From the NCBI RefSeq assembly GCF_024055575.1, contig NZ_JAMXOE010000018.1:62001-126000 (forward strand): 64,000 bases of DNA. The letters run 5' to 3'. Shown piece by piece: positions 8,319 through 17,167 of the stretch. The number at the start of each line of letters is the position of its first letter. Position 1 is the stretch's first letter. The notes under the pieces were generated by a model that had not been told where the DNA came from, made no database searches, and was given only the letters and a program-made list of their open reading frames with translations. Both the position numbers and the translations under genes were made by a program. The stretch is from Mucilaginibacter flavidus. GTDB taxonomy: Bacteria > Bacteroidota > Bacteroidia > Sphingobacteriales > Sphingobacteriaceae.

Positions 8319-9366
8319 AAGGCAAACATTGGTAATTTTAAGTCCCGGCTTTCCGAAAGATAGGTCGGATACGGCATGTTTGCCCCCGCAGCAAATCTTT
8401 GTAAAAGCATTAAAGGAAATTTGCCCCGGTCTTAATATTATAGTTTTGACTTTTCAATACCCATTTTTTGCTGCTGAGTATGAATGGCATGGTGTAAAAG
8501 TAATTTCAATTGGAGGCAAAGACCGTGGCAGGATTTATCGCCTGGTTACCTGGATAAAAGCCTGGCTGATACTGAAAAAACTCCACAAAGAACATCGGCT
8601 GATAGGCCAGCTGAGCTTTTGGTTTGGCGAGTGTGCATTTGTGGGTAGTCGTTTTGCGAAGAAACACCACCTGGCGCATTATAGTTGGCTGCTTGGGCAG
8701 GACGCAAGGAAACGGAATAAATATTTTAAATGGATAAAACCGAAGGGCGATGAACTGATAGCCTTATCTGATTTTGTCGCGCGGGAAGTGAAGAAAAATT
8801 ATGGGGTAAAACCGCTTCATGTTATCCCGGTAGGTATTGACACTTCGTTATTTAAAACAACTCCTGCTAAACGGGACGTAGATATTTTAGGAGCCGGGGC
8901 ATTAATCCCTTTAAAACAGTATGACCTTTTTATTGAAGCAATTGCTTACCTGAAAGAGGACTTTCCCAACATCAACGCGGTAATTTGCGGCAAGGGGCCC
9001 GAAATGCAATCGTTAATATCAATGGCCCGGGCAAAAGGGGTAGAGGGTAATATAACCTTTAAGGGCGAAGTGCCGCATAAAGAGGTATTGAAGTTGATGC
9101 AACGATCGAAAATCTTTTTGCACCCATCCGGGTACGAAGGTTTTGGCGCAGTTATATCCGAAGCGTTGTACGGTGGTGCGCAAGTCGTATCATCCTGCAA
9201 ACCCATGGATAAGGAGTATCGTCATCATTTTGTGGTAAAATCACAAGGAGAAATGAACGCCCGTTTGCTATCTCTTTTAAAGAATAAAAAACTCGATCAC
9301 GACCCGGTGTTGATGTGTTCGATTGAGCAAATCGCCAAAAATATGATTAGTTTGTTTGTGGATTAA
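8308..9366 (+). CDS. Glycosyltransferase family 4
   Basis: A 352-residue GT-B glycosyltransferase. The ATG at 8308 overlaps the end of the exporter gene. The C-terminal half carries the GT4 donor-binding motif EGFGAVISE (E-x7-E) with the preceding HPSGY, and an N-terminal acceptor Rossmann half. The start LVILSPGFPKD is typical of the family. It is expected to transfer a sugar from a nucleotide donor in the cytoplasm. Donor and acceptor are unknown. Its coupling with the exporter suggests the transported product is glycosylated. It converges on the reverse-strand GT4 gene across a 65-base spacer. Confidence 0.88.
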   Translation: MKSKRQTLVILSPGFPKDRSDTACLPPQQIFVKALKEICPGLNIIVLTFQYPFFAAEYEWHGVKVISIGGKDRGRIYRLVTWIKAWLILKKLHKEHRLIGQLSFWFGECAFVGSRFAKKHHLAHYSWLLGQDARKRNKYFKWIKPKGDELIALSDFVAREVKKNYGVKPLHVIPVGIDTSLFKTTPAKRDVDILGAGALIPLKQYDLFIEAIAYLKEDFPNINAVICGKGPEMQSLISMARAKGVEGNITFKGEVPHKEVLKLMQRSKIFLHPSGYEGFGAVISEALYGGAQVVSSCKPMDKEYRHHFVVKSQGEMNARLLSLLKNKKLDHDPVLMCSIEQIAKNMISLFVD

Positions 9367-9431
9367 GATTTCCTGATCAAAATTCTGATGATTCAACGGT
9401 TAGCGAACTACCATAGATTAGCCTCATTCGC

Positions 9432-10529
9432 TTATAACTCTTTTACTATTTCTTCTATCCGCTTTGCTATTGCGCCAAACGATAGCTTCTCTTTGAAATA
9501 ACTCAAACACAATTCCCGTTTTTCTTTAAGATCTAATTTATCAAGGCTATTCAAAGCAGCTAAGAGCGCGGCTTCGTTTCCGGCCTCGTACAGTACACCG
9601 CATTTACCATTGTCAACAATCATCCTGAACGAAAGTATATCCGTAACAACAGGTACGCATCCGCATGACATGGCCTCGCATACCGCCGTTCCGCTGCCTT
9701 CATAGTGTGAGCCCGATATCAAAAAGTCTGCGCTGTTAAACCAGTACTGCAGGTCATCGTGGGGCACCTGCCCAACCAATGTGATATTATGTTCTCCCGC
9801 ATTTTTAGCTATTAGTTCCTTTATTGCGGGCAATAGTTCCGCAGTATGATAAATCATATATAGGTGCACGGTTGTGTTGGTTTTGGCATGTTTTAAAAAG
9901 GCCTTTACCACGTTCAGCGGGTCTTTATTATCGTTAAGCCTTCCCACCCATAAAAACACCGGGCTGCCTGTAGCCCCGGTTTTCTTCCTGGCTAAAGCTC
10001 TACCAATGGGATAAAAATTGGATGATACCTCCATCACTTCCTGTATTTTCCAATAGGCAGAAATATTTCCTTTTCTTACCCAATCCAACCCCATATCCAT
10101 CGCGGCAAACAGGTAGGCATCTGTAAATCGGTCTGCCAGCTTTTGCGCGTATTTTTTTAAGCCGGTCATTGGTTTTTCAGCGTGGTGATGAGCTATTATC
10201 TTTGTTTTCTTAGGTAGGATGAGGTGTAATAATATCAATTGCACCGGGTTATGCAATCCCTGCACTATTACAACGTCCGGCTTTAGGTTTTTTATAAACC
10301 GGTTTAGTTTAAAGGGAAAATGTGTTTTTTTACGGTTTAAGTTTACAAACTTATACTCCACGCCATTGTGCATGGCATCTCCTTCATAGTCAATTTGCTT
10401 AAGGCTGATTACCTGGTTGTTTTTTGCCAGTTGCTCAAAAATACCCTCATAGCCGGCAGTGCGCTTAAACCAGCTTTCGGGCGTGTCAAAACCGGGGGAA
10501 TAACTATAACTTATGGATACGTACAGCAT
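9432..10529 (-). CDS. Glycosyltransferase family 4
   Basis: A 365-residue GT-B enzyme and the last gene of a six-gene reverse-strand operon running down from 15314. The start SISYSYSPGFDTPESW resembles GT4 enzymes with a glycine-poor first loop. The donor-site motif EGSGTAVCE (E-x7-E) and the following AMSCGCVPVVT are clear. The operon context (deacetylase, GNAT, amidohydrolase, methyltransferase) suggests it adds a sugar to a product that is modified by those enzymes. The upstream gene ends 11 bases before its start. Substrate unknown. Confidence 0.88.
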   Translation of the reverse strand: MLYVSISYSYSPGFDTPESWFKRTAGYEGIFEQLAKNNQVISLKQIDYEGDAMHNGVEYKFVNLNRKKTHFPFKLNRFIKNLKPDVVIVQGLHNPVQLILLHLILPKKTKIIAHHHAEKPMTGLKKYAQKLADRFTDAYLFAAMDMGLDWVRKGNISAYWKIQEVMEVSSNFYPIGRALARKKTGATGSPVFLWVGRLNDNKDPLNVVKAFLKHAKTNTTVHLYMIYHTAELLPAIKELIAKNAGEHNITLVGQVPHDDLQYWFNSADFLISGSHYEGSGTAVCEAMSCGCVPVVTDILSFRMIVDNGKCGVLYEAGNEAALLAALNSLDKLDLKEKRELCLSYFKEKLSFGAIAKRIEEIVKEL

Positions 10530-10540
10530 ACAACCGTGTT

Positions 10541-11455
10541 TTAAAATAGCCCGTCAATACTTTTGTATTTACTGTTTTGAAACTGTAAAAAACCAACGTG
10601 GTAAAGCGATGATGGTTTGCTTTTTAATTGCGTTTTGCTTAGAACACGCCCGACCATCAGCATGTGGTAGCCCATTTTTTTGTTCGAGATGATTTCTATC
10701 TCCTTATACGCACCCACAAAGTCGGGCACTGGGAATTTGAACAGTTCGCTCGGTATCGTTTTAAAAGGTAATTGGGCCGGCGATGTTGGCGATTTGCTGG
10801 AATGCTTGCCCAGGCTATAGATTGTTTCAATATCAACATCATTGGTATCGCAAACAACTACTTTTTTGGCGGCAAGTATCTTGTCGAGGGTAACATTGGT
10901 GGTTCGGAGGCCTAATATGTACATGTCTTCCTGTTGTATGTAGCCATGTATATCCATCGGGAAAATATTGCAATACCCGTCGTCTTTATAGGATACGATA
11001 ATGATACTGCGCGGGTACGAATACATTGCACTGATAACCCTGCGACTTTGATAGGTATTGGCTTTCGATCGTAAAAAGTAGGCAAACAGTACCAGCCGGT
11101 GCAAAGTAGTTAATTGGTTGTTTTTTACACTTTCAACCTTAAATAAAAATAGCACACCGCTGGGGGTAGGTATTTTTTCAATAAGCGAAACATAGACGAT
11201 GGCGTTGAGCTTCCATCCGGTAACAAAGTGAATTTGTGCTTCCTGGTTGCTGGTTAACGTGGCCTCATCGGCAGGTAACCAGGCTGCCATACAAAACGGA
11301 TCGAGGCAAATCATGCTGTTGGTAGCCGTGATATCAGCCTGGTAAGTTCCATTTTTCAGGTAAACTTTTTCCTCAACATCTGCCGGGTGCAGCCTTGTAA
11401 TATAAAACGTCCGTATTTTTTTATTGTCGAAAAAAAGCTTGTTTATTAATCCCAT
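10541..11455 (-). CDS. Flavin-reductase-like (FMN-binding split barrel) protein, tentative
   Basis: A 304-residue protein that I recognise only weakly. The middle (about 160-290) reads like a flavoredoxin/flavin-reductase split barrel: a segment NIFPMDIHG, then ILGLRTTN, then a PVPDFVGAYKEIEI strand and GYHMLMVGRV near the end, matching the spacing of the family's flavin-contacting strands. The N-terminal 100 residues look like another beta-rich region with no clear motif. No signal peptide is seen. Its gene is 2 bases from the GNAT gene and 11 from the GT4 gene, so it belongs to the operon. It could supply reduced flavin or handle a redox step. Without a profile search it should be treated as hypothetical. 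Confidence 0.5.
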   Translation of the reverse strand: MGLINKLFFDNKKIRTFYITRLHPADVEEKVYLKNGTYQADITATNSMICLDPFCMAAWLPADEATLTSNQEAQIHFVTGWKLNAIVYVSLIEKIPTPSGVLFLFKVESVKNNQLTTLHRLVLFAYFLRSKANTYQSRRVISAMYSYPRSIIIVSYKDDGYCNIFPMDIHGYIQQEDMYILGLRTTNVTLDKILAAKKVVVCDTNDVDIETIYSLGKHSSKSPTSPAQLPFKTIPSELFKFPVPDFVGAYKEIEIISNKKMGYHMLMVGRVLSKTQLKSKPSSLYHVGFLQFQNSKYKSIDGLF

Positions 11456-11457
11456 TT

Positions 11458-12408
11458 TTAAAAAGTATCAATATCTGCTGATGTGAATTTAACTTTATCC
11501 AGCGGCAAATCCTCACCTAATACCTTAAATATTGCCGGAAAGGATTGAATAGATTTAAACCGCATAGCAAACAGTCCGTGTAAGGTAGTTCCGGGGCTTG
11601 CATGAAAATGTATTTGTTTAAGCCCAAGTTTACCGGCAAGTTTTTTTAGCTCGTACATCATATCGTCAAAATCATCGGCCTGCAAATTAATATCCCCAAT
11701 TAAAAGTATGCCGTTTATTTTAATCCATAAAGTTGAACGGCCTACTTTAATAACTTTTGTATCGTTGTATGACTTGTATTTTAAATAACTGTCATCCCGG
11801 TAAACTCCACTGCATCCGTCATTAAATACCGAATTTTCTATCCCTCTTTGCTGCAGCAGGTGCTTCTTCAGAACGCGTTCCTGGTAGCGGCCATGCAGCG
11901 TTTTTATTGCCGGTAATTTTCCAAAAAAACGGTTCCACGAAAAATTCGGGGTGTGGATGATAAAACAATCTAAATAATGCGTCGTCTGCCAGCCCAGCTT
12001 GTTTACAAAGCCGGGCAGGGAGTTTTGATTTGGAAAGCCAAAAAGCAGCCTGATACACAGTTCGCTGCATAGCTGAAACGTAGTGAGAGCCAGTTCCACA
12101 AATAGCCCCCTGTTACGGTGCGCAGGGTGTGTCATCGTATCGGCCGATTGTGCAGCCAAAATAACACCGTTGTCAGCTTTTATAAAACACGGTATAACCG
12201 CATAAAATGCAATTGGCTGCCGCCACGTGGTGTAGGCAATAAAGCCTGTAAATTCAACACCGCTGAACGTAGTATTATATTTTTTTGCAAAAAAATCCCG
12301 GGAGACCTCTTTTCCATAAACGGTACTATGCAGTAGCCCTACATCAGCCAGGTTGCCTGCGGTTAACCTTTCAACGGTATATTTATCGGTGGCCGGTTTA
12401 CTACTCAT
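11458..12408 (-). CDS. GNAT-family N-acyltransferase
   Basis: A 316-residue protein with an N-terminal GNAT fold (about 10-150). The acetyl-CoA binding loop is recognisable in PAHRNRGLFVELA, after the strand GVILAAQSADTMTHP. A second, less similar half follows, so it may be a double-GNAT protein of the kind seen in polysaccharide and natural-product loci. It probably acylates an amino group, which fits an amino sugar exposed by the neighbouring deacetylase; that link is inference. Its start codon overlaps the end of the deacetylase gene by 8 bases. Confidence 0.75.
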   Translation of the reverse strand: MSSKPATDKYTVERLTAGNLADVGLLHSTVYGKEVSRDFFAKKYNTTFSGVEFTGFIAYTTWRQPIAFYAVIPCFIKADNGVILAAQSADTMTHPAHRNRGLFVELALTTFQLCSELCIRLLFGFPNQNSLPGFVNKLGWQTTHYLDCFIIHTPNFSWNRFFGKLPAIKTLHGRYQERVLKKHLLQQRGIENSVFNDGCSGVYRDDSYLKYKSYNDTKVIKVGRSTLWIKINGILLIGDINLQADDFDDMMYELKKLAGKLGLKQIHFHASPGTTLHGLFAMRFKSIQSFPAIFKVLGEDLPLDKVKFTSADIDTF

Positions 12409-13408
12409 AGCTACCCTTTATGGTTGCACGCATTTGGTTGTTAACTGAAATAAATGGATTTATGGTAAAACGTTCGCGCATGGCGGCGTCACTTTTATCA
12501 GCCCGATTTAAAAAGTCGGTGGCAAGCAGTTGGGTATAACCGGCTCTTTTTGCTGATGCAATAACTTCGGGACTGTAGGAGCCGTAGGGGAATGCAAAGC
12601 TGCAAATACTTTTTTGGGTAATGTTTTCAAGAAAAATCTTGCTTTTAACTAACTCAGCCATAGCATCATTAATATTAATTCTTGCTAAATCGTTATGATA
12701 GAGACTATGTGCGCCAATGGTGACAAAAGGCGAAGCCGATAACTCCGCTATTTGGCTTACAGACATTTGTTGCCAATAGTCATAATCGGATGGGTTTGTT
12801 TTAAAGGGCGATAATGGGTACAATTCCTTCATCATCGCTGCCTTTTCGATAAAACCACAGCCCCACAGCTTTTCAATTAAACCCGTACCTGTTGTTGTCG
12901 AAATATATTTGTTATGCCCGTTTTTTATGTATGTCTCATCACTCACAACGATTTTATCCGGGCCGTACTTGCCAAAAATGCTGATAAAATCGTTCCATAA
13001 AACATTGTGGCCTTCACTTGTTATAGCAGTTATAAAAAATGTTGCCGGCACCTGGTATTGCTGCAAAAGCGGTAAAACATATTTAAGGTTATTCGCAAAT
13101 CCGTCATCAAACGTCAGGCAAATATTGAACTTATCGTTGCTGAATTTTTGTGCGTAGTAATCATCCAGCGACACCACATTAAAGTGCTTTTTATAGAATT
13201 TAAGATGTGCCTCAAAAGTTTTTTTGGTGATGAAAAGCGTGTTGAATTTTAACGGTTCGCTACTACAAACACCGTGATAAAGTATTATCCTGTTGCCTTT
13301 TGAATATTTATAAATGCCATTGCCCAATCCAAGCGTATGCTGTAAATCCCTGGAGAGGTAAACGGCGCGCCTGACAGCCCTGGCTGATATTTTTTGCAGC
13401 AGGTTCAT
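12401..13408 (-). CDS. Polysaccharide deacetylase (NodB/CE4 family)
   Basis: A 335-residue carbohydrate esterase family 4 protein. Motif 1 TFDDG lies at 99-103, with D101 the likely base and D102 the metal ligand. Motif 2 GAHSLYH supplies the two metal histidines. The later FAFPYGSYS is motif 3. No signal peptide is evident, so it may act on a cytoplasmic or membrane-associated intermediate, removing N-acetyl groups from a sugar. The gene overlaps both neighbours by a few bases (8 with GNAT, 4 with the amidohydrolase), showing tight translational coupling. Confidence 0.88.
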   Translation of the reverse strand: MNLLQKISARAVRRAVYLSRDLQHTLGLGNGIYKYSKGNRIILYHGVCSSEPLKFNTLFITKKTFEAHLKFYKKHFNVVSLDDYYAQKFSNDKFNICLTFDDGFANNLKYVLPLLQQYQVPATFFITAITSEGHNVLWNDFISIFGKYGPDKIVVSDETYIKNGHNKYISTTTGTGLIEKLWGCGFIEKAAMMKELYPLSPFKTNPSDYDYWQQMSVSQIAELSASPFVTIGAHSLYHNDLARININDAMAELVKSKIFLENITQKSICSFAFPYGSYSPEVIASAKRAGYTQLLATDFLNRADKSDAAMRERFTINPFISVNNQMRATIKGSYE

Positions 13409-14574
13409 ACCTCGATTGTTTCGTTAATTGTCACAGGGAATTTAGTGTTTGGCTGGTGTATCCGTATTTGTTTTATCAATGCAGGTACATCACCCTTTAC
13501 ATATTTACAACAATCGGTGAAAAAAACGCGGCTAAAACCGGTTAAATCCATGTCGTGCAATTGCGGCAGCAATTCTTCATCAAAAAGGCTGATTTCCCCT
13601 TTGTGGGTTACCAGCAAGATTTCCACTGGATTAAGCGCAAAAAAGGCATTGTAGCTATTTTTTCCTGTAGGTTTTTTTGCCACTACCAGATCTGCATCCT
13701 TGCCGGTAGCAATATCGCCGCAATTCAGCTTCCAAACAGTGGTCGGGTTATGGTTTAAGGTCGCGAAAAGACCTTCATCGCTAAGCATACCGGTGTCCCT
13801 CGCGAGTCGTAGTTGTTCCCAAATGTTCCAGTTGCCGGTTAAGGTAGAGTCGGTCCCGAATAGAATTTCGGTATGATTACTCAATACATTAACCGGGGCG
13901 GTTTTATTTAGCAGGAAGAAATTCGTTTCGGGGCACCATACTATCGCTTCAAAATGTTGGGCCTGCTCGCCCAACATGGCAACTCCATGTACGCCTATTA
14001 ATTTTCGTTTTAAAATGTTAAATTTTATCAGTTTGTCAATTTCTTTCGACGATTGCGCGTCGGTTCCCTCGCCAACATGTATGTTTACAGGCAGACTCTT
14101 TTTTGCCGGGTTATTCAGCTTTACTTTCCACTGTTTTTCAAACTGCACTGAGTGCAGGCAATGGGTTTCTTCAAAAACCGTTATCGGCATATTTGTTAAA
14201 CCACTTTTTTCGCCGTGATTAACCACGGTGGTAACACCGCAAAGCAGGTTTTTGTAAACACCCCATTGGAATCGTAATGCTGCCGGTATTTTTGTTATGG
14301 CAGCAATTTCGTCTTTATATGCCTCGTGTATATGTTTACCCCATTCGGTGTAATTACTAAAAACCTTGCCACCAAGGGCGGGGAACAGGTTGAAATCCAG
14401 GTGGTCGTGCGAGTTGATGAGGCCGGGGAAAGCGATGGCGTTGTTAAACGATATACTGAGGTGCACAATTTTGCCGTTGGCAGATGCCGGATTAATGTCC
14501 GCTATCTTTCCGTTGCAAACCCGGATGTTTACCGGTGTCTCAGTTCCCAATATATCAACATTTTGCAGGACCAT
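13405..14574 (-). CDS. Amidohydrolase-superfamily metal-dependent hydrolase
   Basis: A 389-residue TIM-barrel amidohydrolase. The metal-ligand set is complete: HDH at 56-58, a histidine in NIHVGEG, a histidine in GVHG, and an aspartate in FGTDS. The NIHVGEGTDAQS segment resembles the deaminase branch (guanine, cytosine or S-adenosylhomocysteine deaminases and chlorohydrolases) rather than dihydroorotases. It should hydrolyse a C-N or similar bond. Its place between a methyltransferase and a deacetylase gene, overlapping one and touching the other, argues for a biosynthetic rather than catabolic role. Substrate unknown. Confidence 0.82.
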   Translation of the reverse strand: MVLQNVDILGTETPVNIRVCNGKIADINPASANGKIVHLSISFNNAIAFPGLINSHDHLDFNLFPALGGKVFSNYTEWGKHIHEAYKDEIAAITKIPAALRFQWGVYKNLLCGVTTVVNHGEKSGLTNMPITVFEETHCLHSVQFEKQWKVKLNNPAKKSLPVNIHVGEGTDAQSSKEIDKLIKFNILKRKLIGVHGVAMLGEQAQHFEAIVWCPETNFFLLNKTAPVNVLSNHTEILFGTDSTLTGNWNIWEQLRLARDTGMLSDEGLFATLNHNPTTVWKLNCGDIATGKDADLVVAKKPTGKNSYNAFFALNPVEILLVTHKGEISLFDEELLPQLHDMDLTGFSRVFFTDCCKYVKGDVPALIKQIRIHQPNTKFPVTINETIEV

Positions 14575-15314
14575 TATTCCCTCCCGAAATGTATCCCATA
14601 TATTATTGGGAAGCCTTTAAATTTTTCGTAAACGTGCATGGCGTTTTGTACCTGGTAGTAGTGCCGAACGGTTTCATCAACGCGTTTTTCGATCTCATTG
14701 ATCACCCTGAAATTATTTTTCGAAAGTATCGCCTTAATTTTATCGGTGGGGTGTACAAAATTTTGTACCGCAATATGCGTGTTATTATGCTTAAAGGTAC
14801 GCTGCCCGCCCGATGCCAGCGCATTGGGGTGGAAATCAGTAATGATAATTTCGCCTTTATCTTTTACTAAGCGGCTCCACGAGGTTAAGGCCTCCTCAAG
14901 GTTCTTAATATGGGCGACTGTAAGGGTTGACAGGATTACATCGTACGTGTTATCAGGGATTTTTGAAAAATGGTTATCAGTAATCACATAGGTCTCATTA
15001 GAAGGGAATTTTTCGCGCAATTTTCCCAGCATGCCATGCGAAACATCGAAACCCGTGAGACTCGCAATGTCTTCATTGAAAATTTTAGGCCAATGCCTGC
15101 CTGTTCCACAGCCAATATCGGCCACGTTTTTATTTTTTATATCGATAGTATTCAACAGTTCGGTAAAAACCAGTTCATCCAAATCGAGCATGAGGTTACC
15201 CGGTTGCGCATCGTAGTCATCAGCCCAGATATCGTATGCCTCTACAACTCCCCGTTCTTTGAAGGCGGCTGGTTGGACGTTTTTACGGAAAATTTTTTTC
15301 AGCGTTTCTATCAT
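14574..15314 (-). CDS. Class I SAM-dependent methyltransferase
   Basis: A 246-residue methyltransferase, first gene of the reverse operon. I choose the ATG at 15314 instead of an in-frame TTG at 15335, because the latter lies in repeat sequence and only adds seven residues. Motif I VADIGCGTGRHW, the acidic end of strand two in GFDVS, and the post-I region are clear; it belongs to the Methyltransf_11/UbiE-like group acting on small molecules. Its stop shares a base with the amidohydrolase start. It faces the radical SAM operon across a 338-base spacer, so both operons may share control. Confidence 0.88.
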   Translation of the reverse strand: MIETLKKIFRKNVQPAAFKERGVVEAYDIWADDYDAQPGNLMLDLDELVFTELLNTIDIKNKNVADIGCGTGRHWPKIFNEDIASLTGFDVSHGMLGKLREKFPSNETYVITDNHFSKIPDNTYDVILSTLTVAHIKNLEEALTSWSRLVKDKGEIIITDFHPNALASGGQRTFKHNNTHIAVQNFVHPTDKIKAILSKNNFRVINEIEKRVDETVRHYYQVQNAMHVYEKFKGFPIIYGIHFGRE

Positions 15315-15329
15315 TGTAAAAGAGTCAGG

Positions 15330-15415
15330 AATCAAGAGCCAAGAGTCAAGATATAAAAATTAAGCACCAAATCCTATATCTTATTGTATTGGTTCCTGAT
15401 TCTTGCCTCTTGATT
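15330..15415. repeat. Nested imperfect inverted repeat
   Basis: The 22-base arm 15330-15351 (core AATCAAGAGCCAAGAGTCAAGA) pairs with 15394-15415 with three mismatches. Inside, a perfect 8-bp arm pair AAGATATA/TATATCTT lies at 15349-15356 and 15375-15382. It starts 16 bases upstream of the methyltransferase ATG, in the divergent spacer. The arms themselves contain short tandem-like AATCAAG/AGTCAAG units. This differs in sequence from the GAACCGGG family elsewhere in the window and may represent another dispersed palindromic element. Confidence 0.6.
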
Positions 15416-15568
15416 CTCTAATTCTCTATTCGTCATTACGCTTAAATAGCTGTGCCGGTTGCCCACGCAAATTATTTAATGCGGCAGGCAACCATAGCTT
15501 TTTACAGGGCGTAATTACTGTTGAGTAATTGTTTAATTGGGGTTAATTGGGTTTTGTGTGAATTGATG

Positions 15569-15617
15569 TCTCCGTATGGGAAATACCGGTGGTGTAAAAC
15601 CGCCGGTATTACGGAGA
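15569..15617 (+). promoter_or_regulatory. Hairpin in putative 5' leader of the radical SAM operon
   Basis: Outer arms TCTCCGT (15569-15575) and ACGGAGA (15611-15617) enclose AATACCGGTGGT and ACCGCCGGTATT, which pair with a single G-T wobble around a loop of a few bases. It ends 35 bases before the first radical SAM start. It is not followed by a T-tract, so a terminator is unlikely; a regulatory leader or protein-binding site is possible. The function is inferred only from position and symmetry. Confidence 0.4.
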
Positions 15618-15652
15618 TTTTACCCTGGTACCGCATAACGTGTTAGCAAAAG

Positions 15653-17155
15653 ATGAGTAAGATACTATTGTTTAATCCCAAAAGTTCAATTAATAAATAC
15701 CGCATCCCTAATTCAATTTTAAACATTGCCGCATCGGTTAATGATAAATATGATTGGGTTATTGTTGACGGTAATTGTGAATCGGACCCTATAAAAAAGA
15801 TAGAATCGTACCTCAACAGCGGTGAGTTCAAGTATCTTGGCTTTACAGTTATGCCCGGGCCGCAATTGAGGCAGGCCATTCTCGCCGCTAAGGCGATAAA
15901 ACAAAAGTTCCCTGATACCACCATGATTTGGGGCGGTTACTTTCCATCCAATCAACCAAATGCGGTGTTGTATTCGGGTTATGTCGATTTTATCATCAAC
16001 GGCCCCGGCGATCATGCTTTTCCTAACTTAATTGATGCCTTAGAGAGCGGCCAGCCATTTGAATTTATTAAAAACCTTATCTATAAGGCTCCTGATGGGA
16101 AAATAACCAAGACCGCGAAGGAAGATTTAATAGATCAGGATTCGCTCCCGCCGCTGCCTTACGATAAGTTGGGCACGTTTTATCCCATTACCAAGTTTTT
16201 AGGCAAAACCTACCTGGGGAATAAAACACTGGCCTATCACTCCAGTATAGGTTGTCCGTTTACCTGCTCATTTTGTGCCGTGGTGCCGATATACGAGGCA
16301 CGGTGGAAAGGAAAATCTGCGCAGGCAATTTATAAAGATGTAAAATACATAAAGGATAAATGGGGGGCGGATGCTATCGAATTTCATGACAACAACTTTT
16401 TTGTTTCAGAAAAACGTGCGGTTGAGTTTGCGAACCTGGTGAAGGATGAGAACATGACATGGTGGGGCATGGCGCGTATTGACACCATGAGCAAGTTTAA
16501 GGATTCATCTTTAGCGGCTATACGGGAAGCTGGCTGCAAAATAATTTTCTTTGGGGCGGAGAGTGGTAACAACGAGGTTTTGGCGCAGATGGATAAGGGT
16601 GGTACCCAAACCGGTAACCAGATTATTGAGTTTGCCGAACGGTTAAAAAAGTTCGATATCATCCCCGAATATTCCTTTGTGTTGGGTACACCGGCGCCAA
16701 CACCGGAAAAGGTACAGGCCCAGATTGATTTTGAGATTGACTTTATTAAAAAAGTTAAGGCCGTAAACCCAAAGACAGAGATAATAATTTATACCTACAG
16801 CCCTGTACCTACGGAAGGCTCGGAAATGTATAAGCAGGTATTGGCCAGCGGTTTCCGTTTTCCGCAAACTTTAGAAGATTGGATAAGCCCTGCATGGGAA
16901 AGTTTTGACTTGCGGAAAAATCCGCTAACCCCGTGGCTCACACCTGATATGATTGATAAGATACGGAACTTTGAAACGGTGCTTAACGGAGTGTATCCTA
17001 CAGTTACAGACATCCGGCTTAATTTAATAAAACGGAAGGCTATACAATTGGTGGCCGGCCTGCGTTACAAAGTTAATATGTACAAATATCCGTACGAAAT
17101 AAAGCTGTTGCAAAAAGTTTGGCGTTACCGCCAGCCCGAAATACAAGGTTTTTAA
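15653..17155 (+). CDS. B12-binding-domain-type radical SAM protein
   Basis: A 500-residue class B-like radical SAM enzyme and first gene of the forward operon. The N-terminal Rossmann domain (about 1-150) resembles the cobalamin-binding domain but lacks the DxHxxG cobalamin-ligand motif. The radical SAM cluster motif is C201-x3-C205-x2-C208 (GCPFTCSFC). The barrel continues with FFGAESGN, typical of the family. A C-terminal extension (about 400-500) is rich in basic and aromatic residues. Relatives methylate unreactive carbons or rearrange carbon skeletons. Substrate unknown; the operon suggests a natural-product or modified-lipid/sugar pathway. Confidence 0.87.
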   Translation: MSKILLFNPKSSINKYRIPNSILNIAASVNDKYDWVIVDGNCESDPIKKIESYLNSGEFKYLGFTVMPGPQLRQAILAAKAIKQKFPDTTMIWGGYFPSNQPNAVLYSGYVDFIINGPGDHAFPNLIDALESGQPFEFIKNLIYKAPDGKITKTAKEDLIDQDSLPPLPYDKLGTFYPITKFLGKTYLGNKTLAYHSSIGCPFTCSFCAVVPIYEARWKGKSAQAIYKDVKYIKDKWGADAIEFHDNNFFVSEKRAVEFANLVKDENMTWWGMARIDTMSKFKDSSLAAIREAGCKIIFFGAESGNNEVLAQMDKGGTQTGNQIIEFAERLKKFDIIPEYSFVLGTPAPTPEKVQAQIDFEIDFIKKVKAVNPKTEIIIYTYSPVPTEGSEMYKQVLASGFRFPQTLEDWISPAWESFDLRKNPLTPWLTPDMIDKIRNFETVLNGVYPTVTDIRLNLIKRKAIQLVAGLRYKVNMYKYPYEIKLLQKVWRYRQPEIQGF

Positions 17156-17167
17156 TCCAATATTAAA

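Larger units (their letters stand above)
15315..15652. other. 338-base divergent spacer with stem-loops, no confident gene
   Basis: This spacer must hold the promoters of both biosynthetic operons. It contains the inverted repeat at 15330-15415, a hairpin at 15447-15498 (perfect arms GGTTGCC/GGCAACC with outer AGCT pairing, followed by TTTTT), and a longer hairpin at 15569-15617. The last has outer arms TCTCCGT/ACGGAGA around AATACCGGTGGT/ACCGCCGGTATT and lies 35 bases before the radical SAM gene. A 20-codon ORF (15576-15638) overlaps the last hairpin. I find no B12-box-like core. The hairpins could form a structured 5' leader. Confidence 0.5.

Noticed and set aside
15315-15652. Cobalamin riboswitch upstream of the B12-type radical SAM gene
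   Set aside because: No recognisable B12-box or GCCACTG-like core, and the visible stems do not match the multi-arm order.
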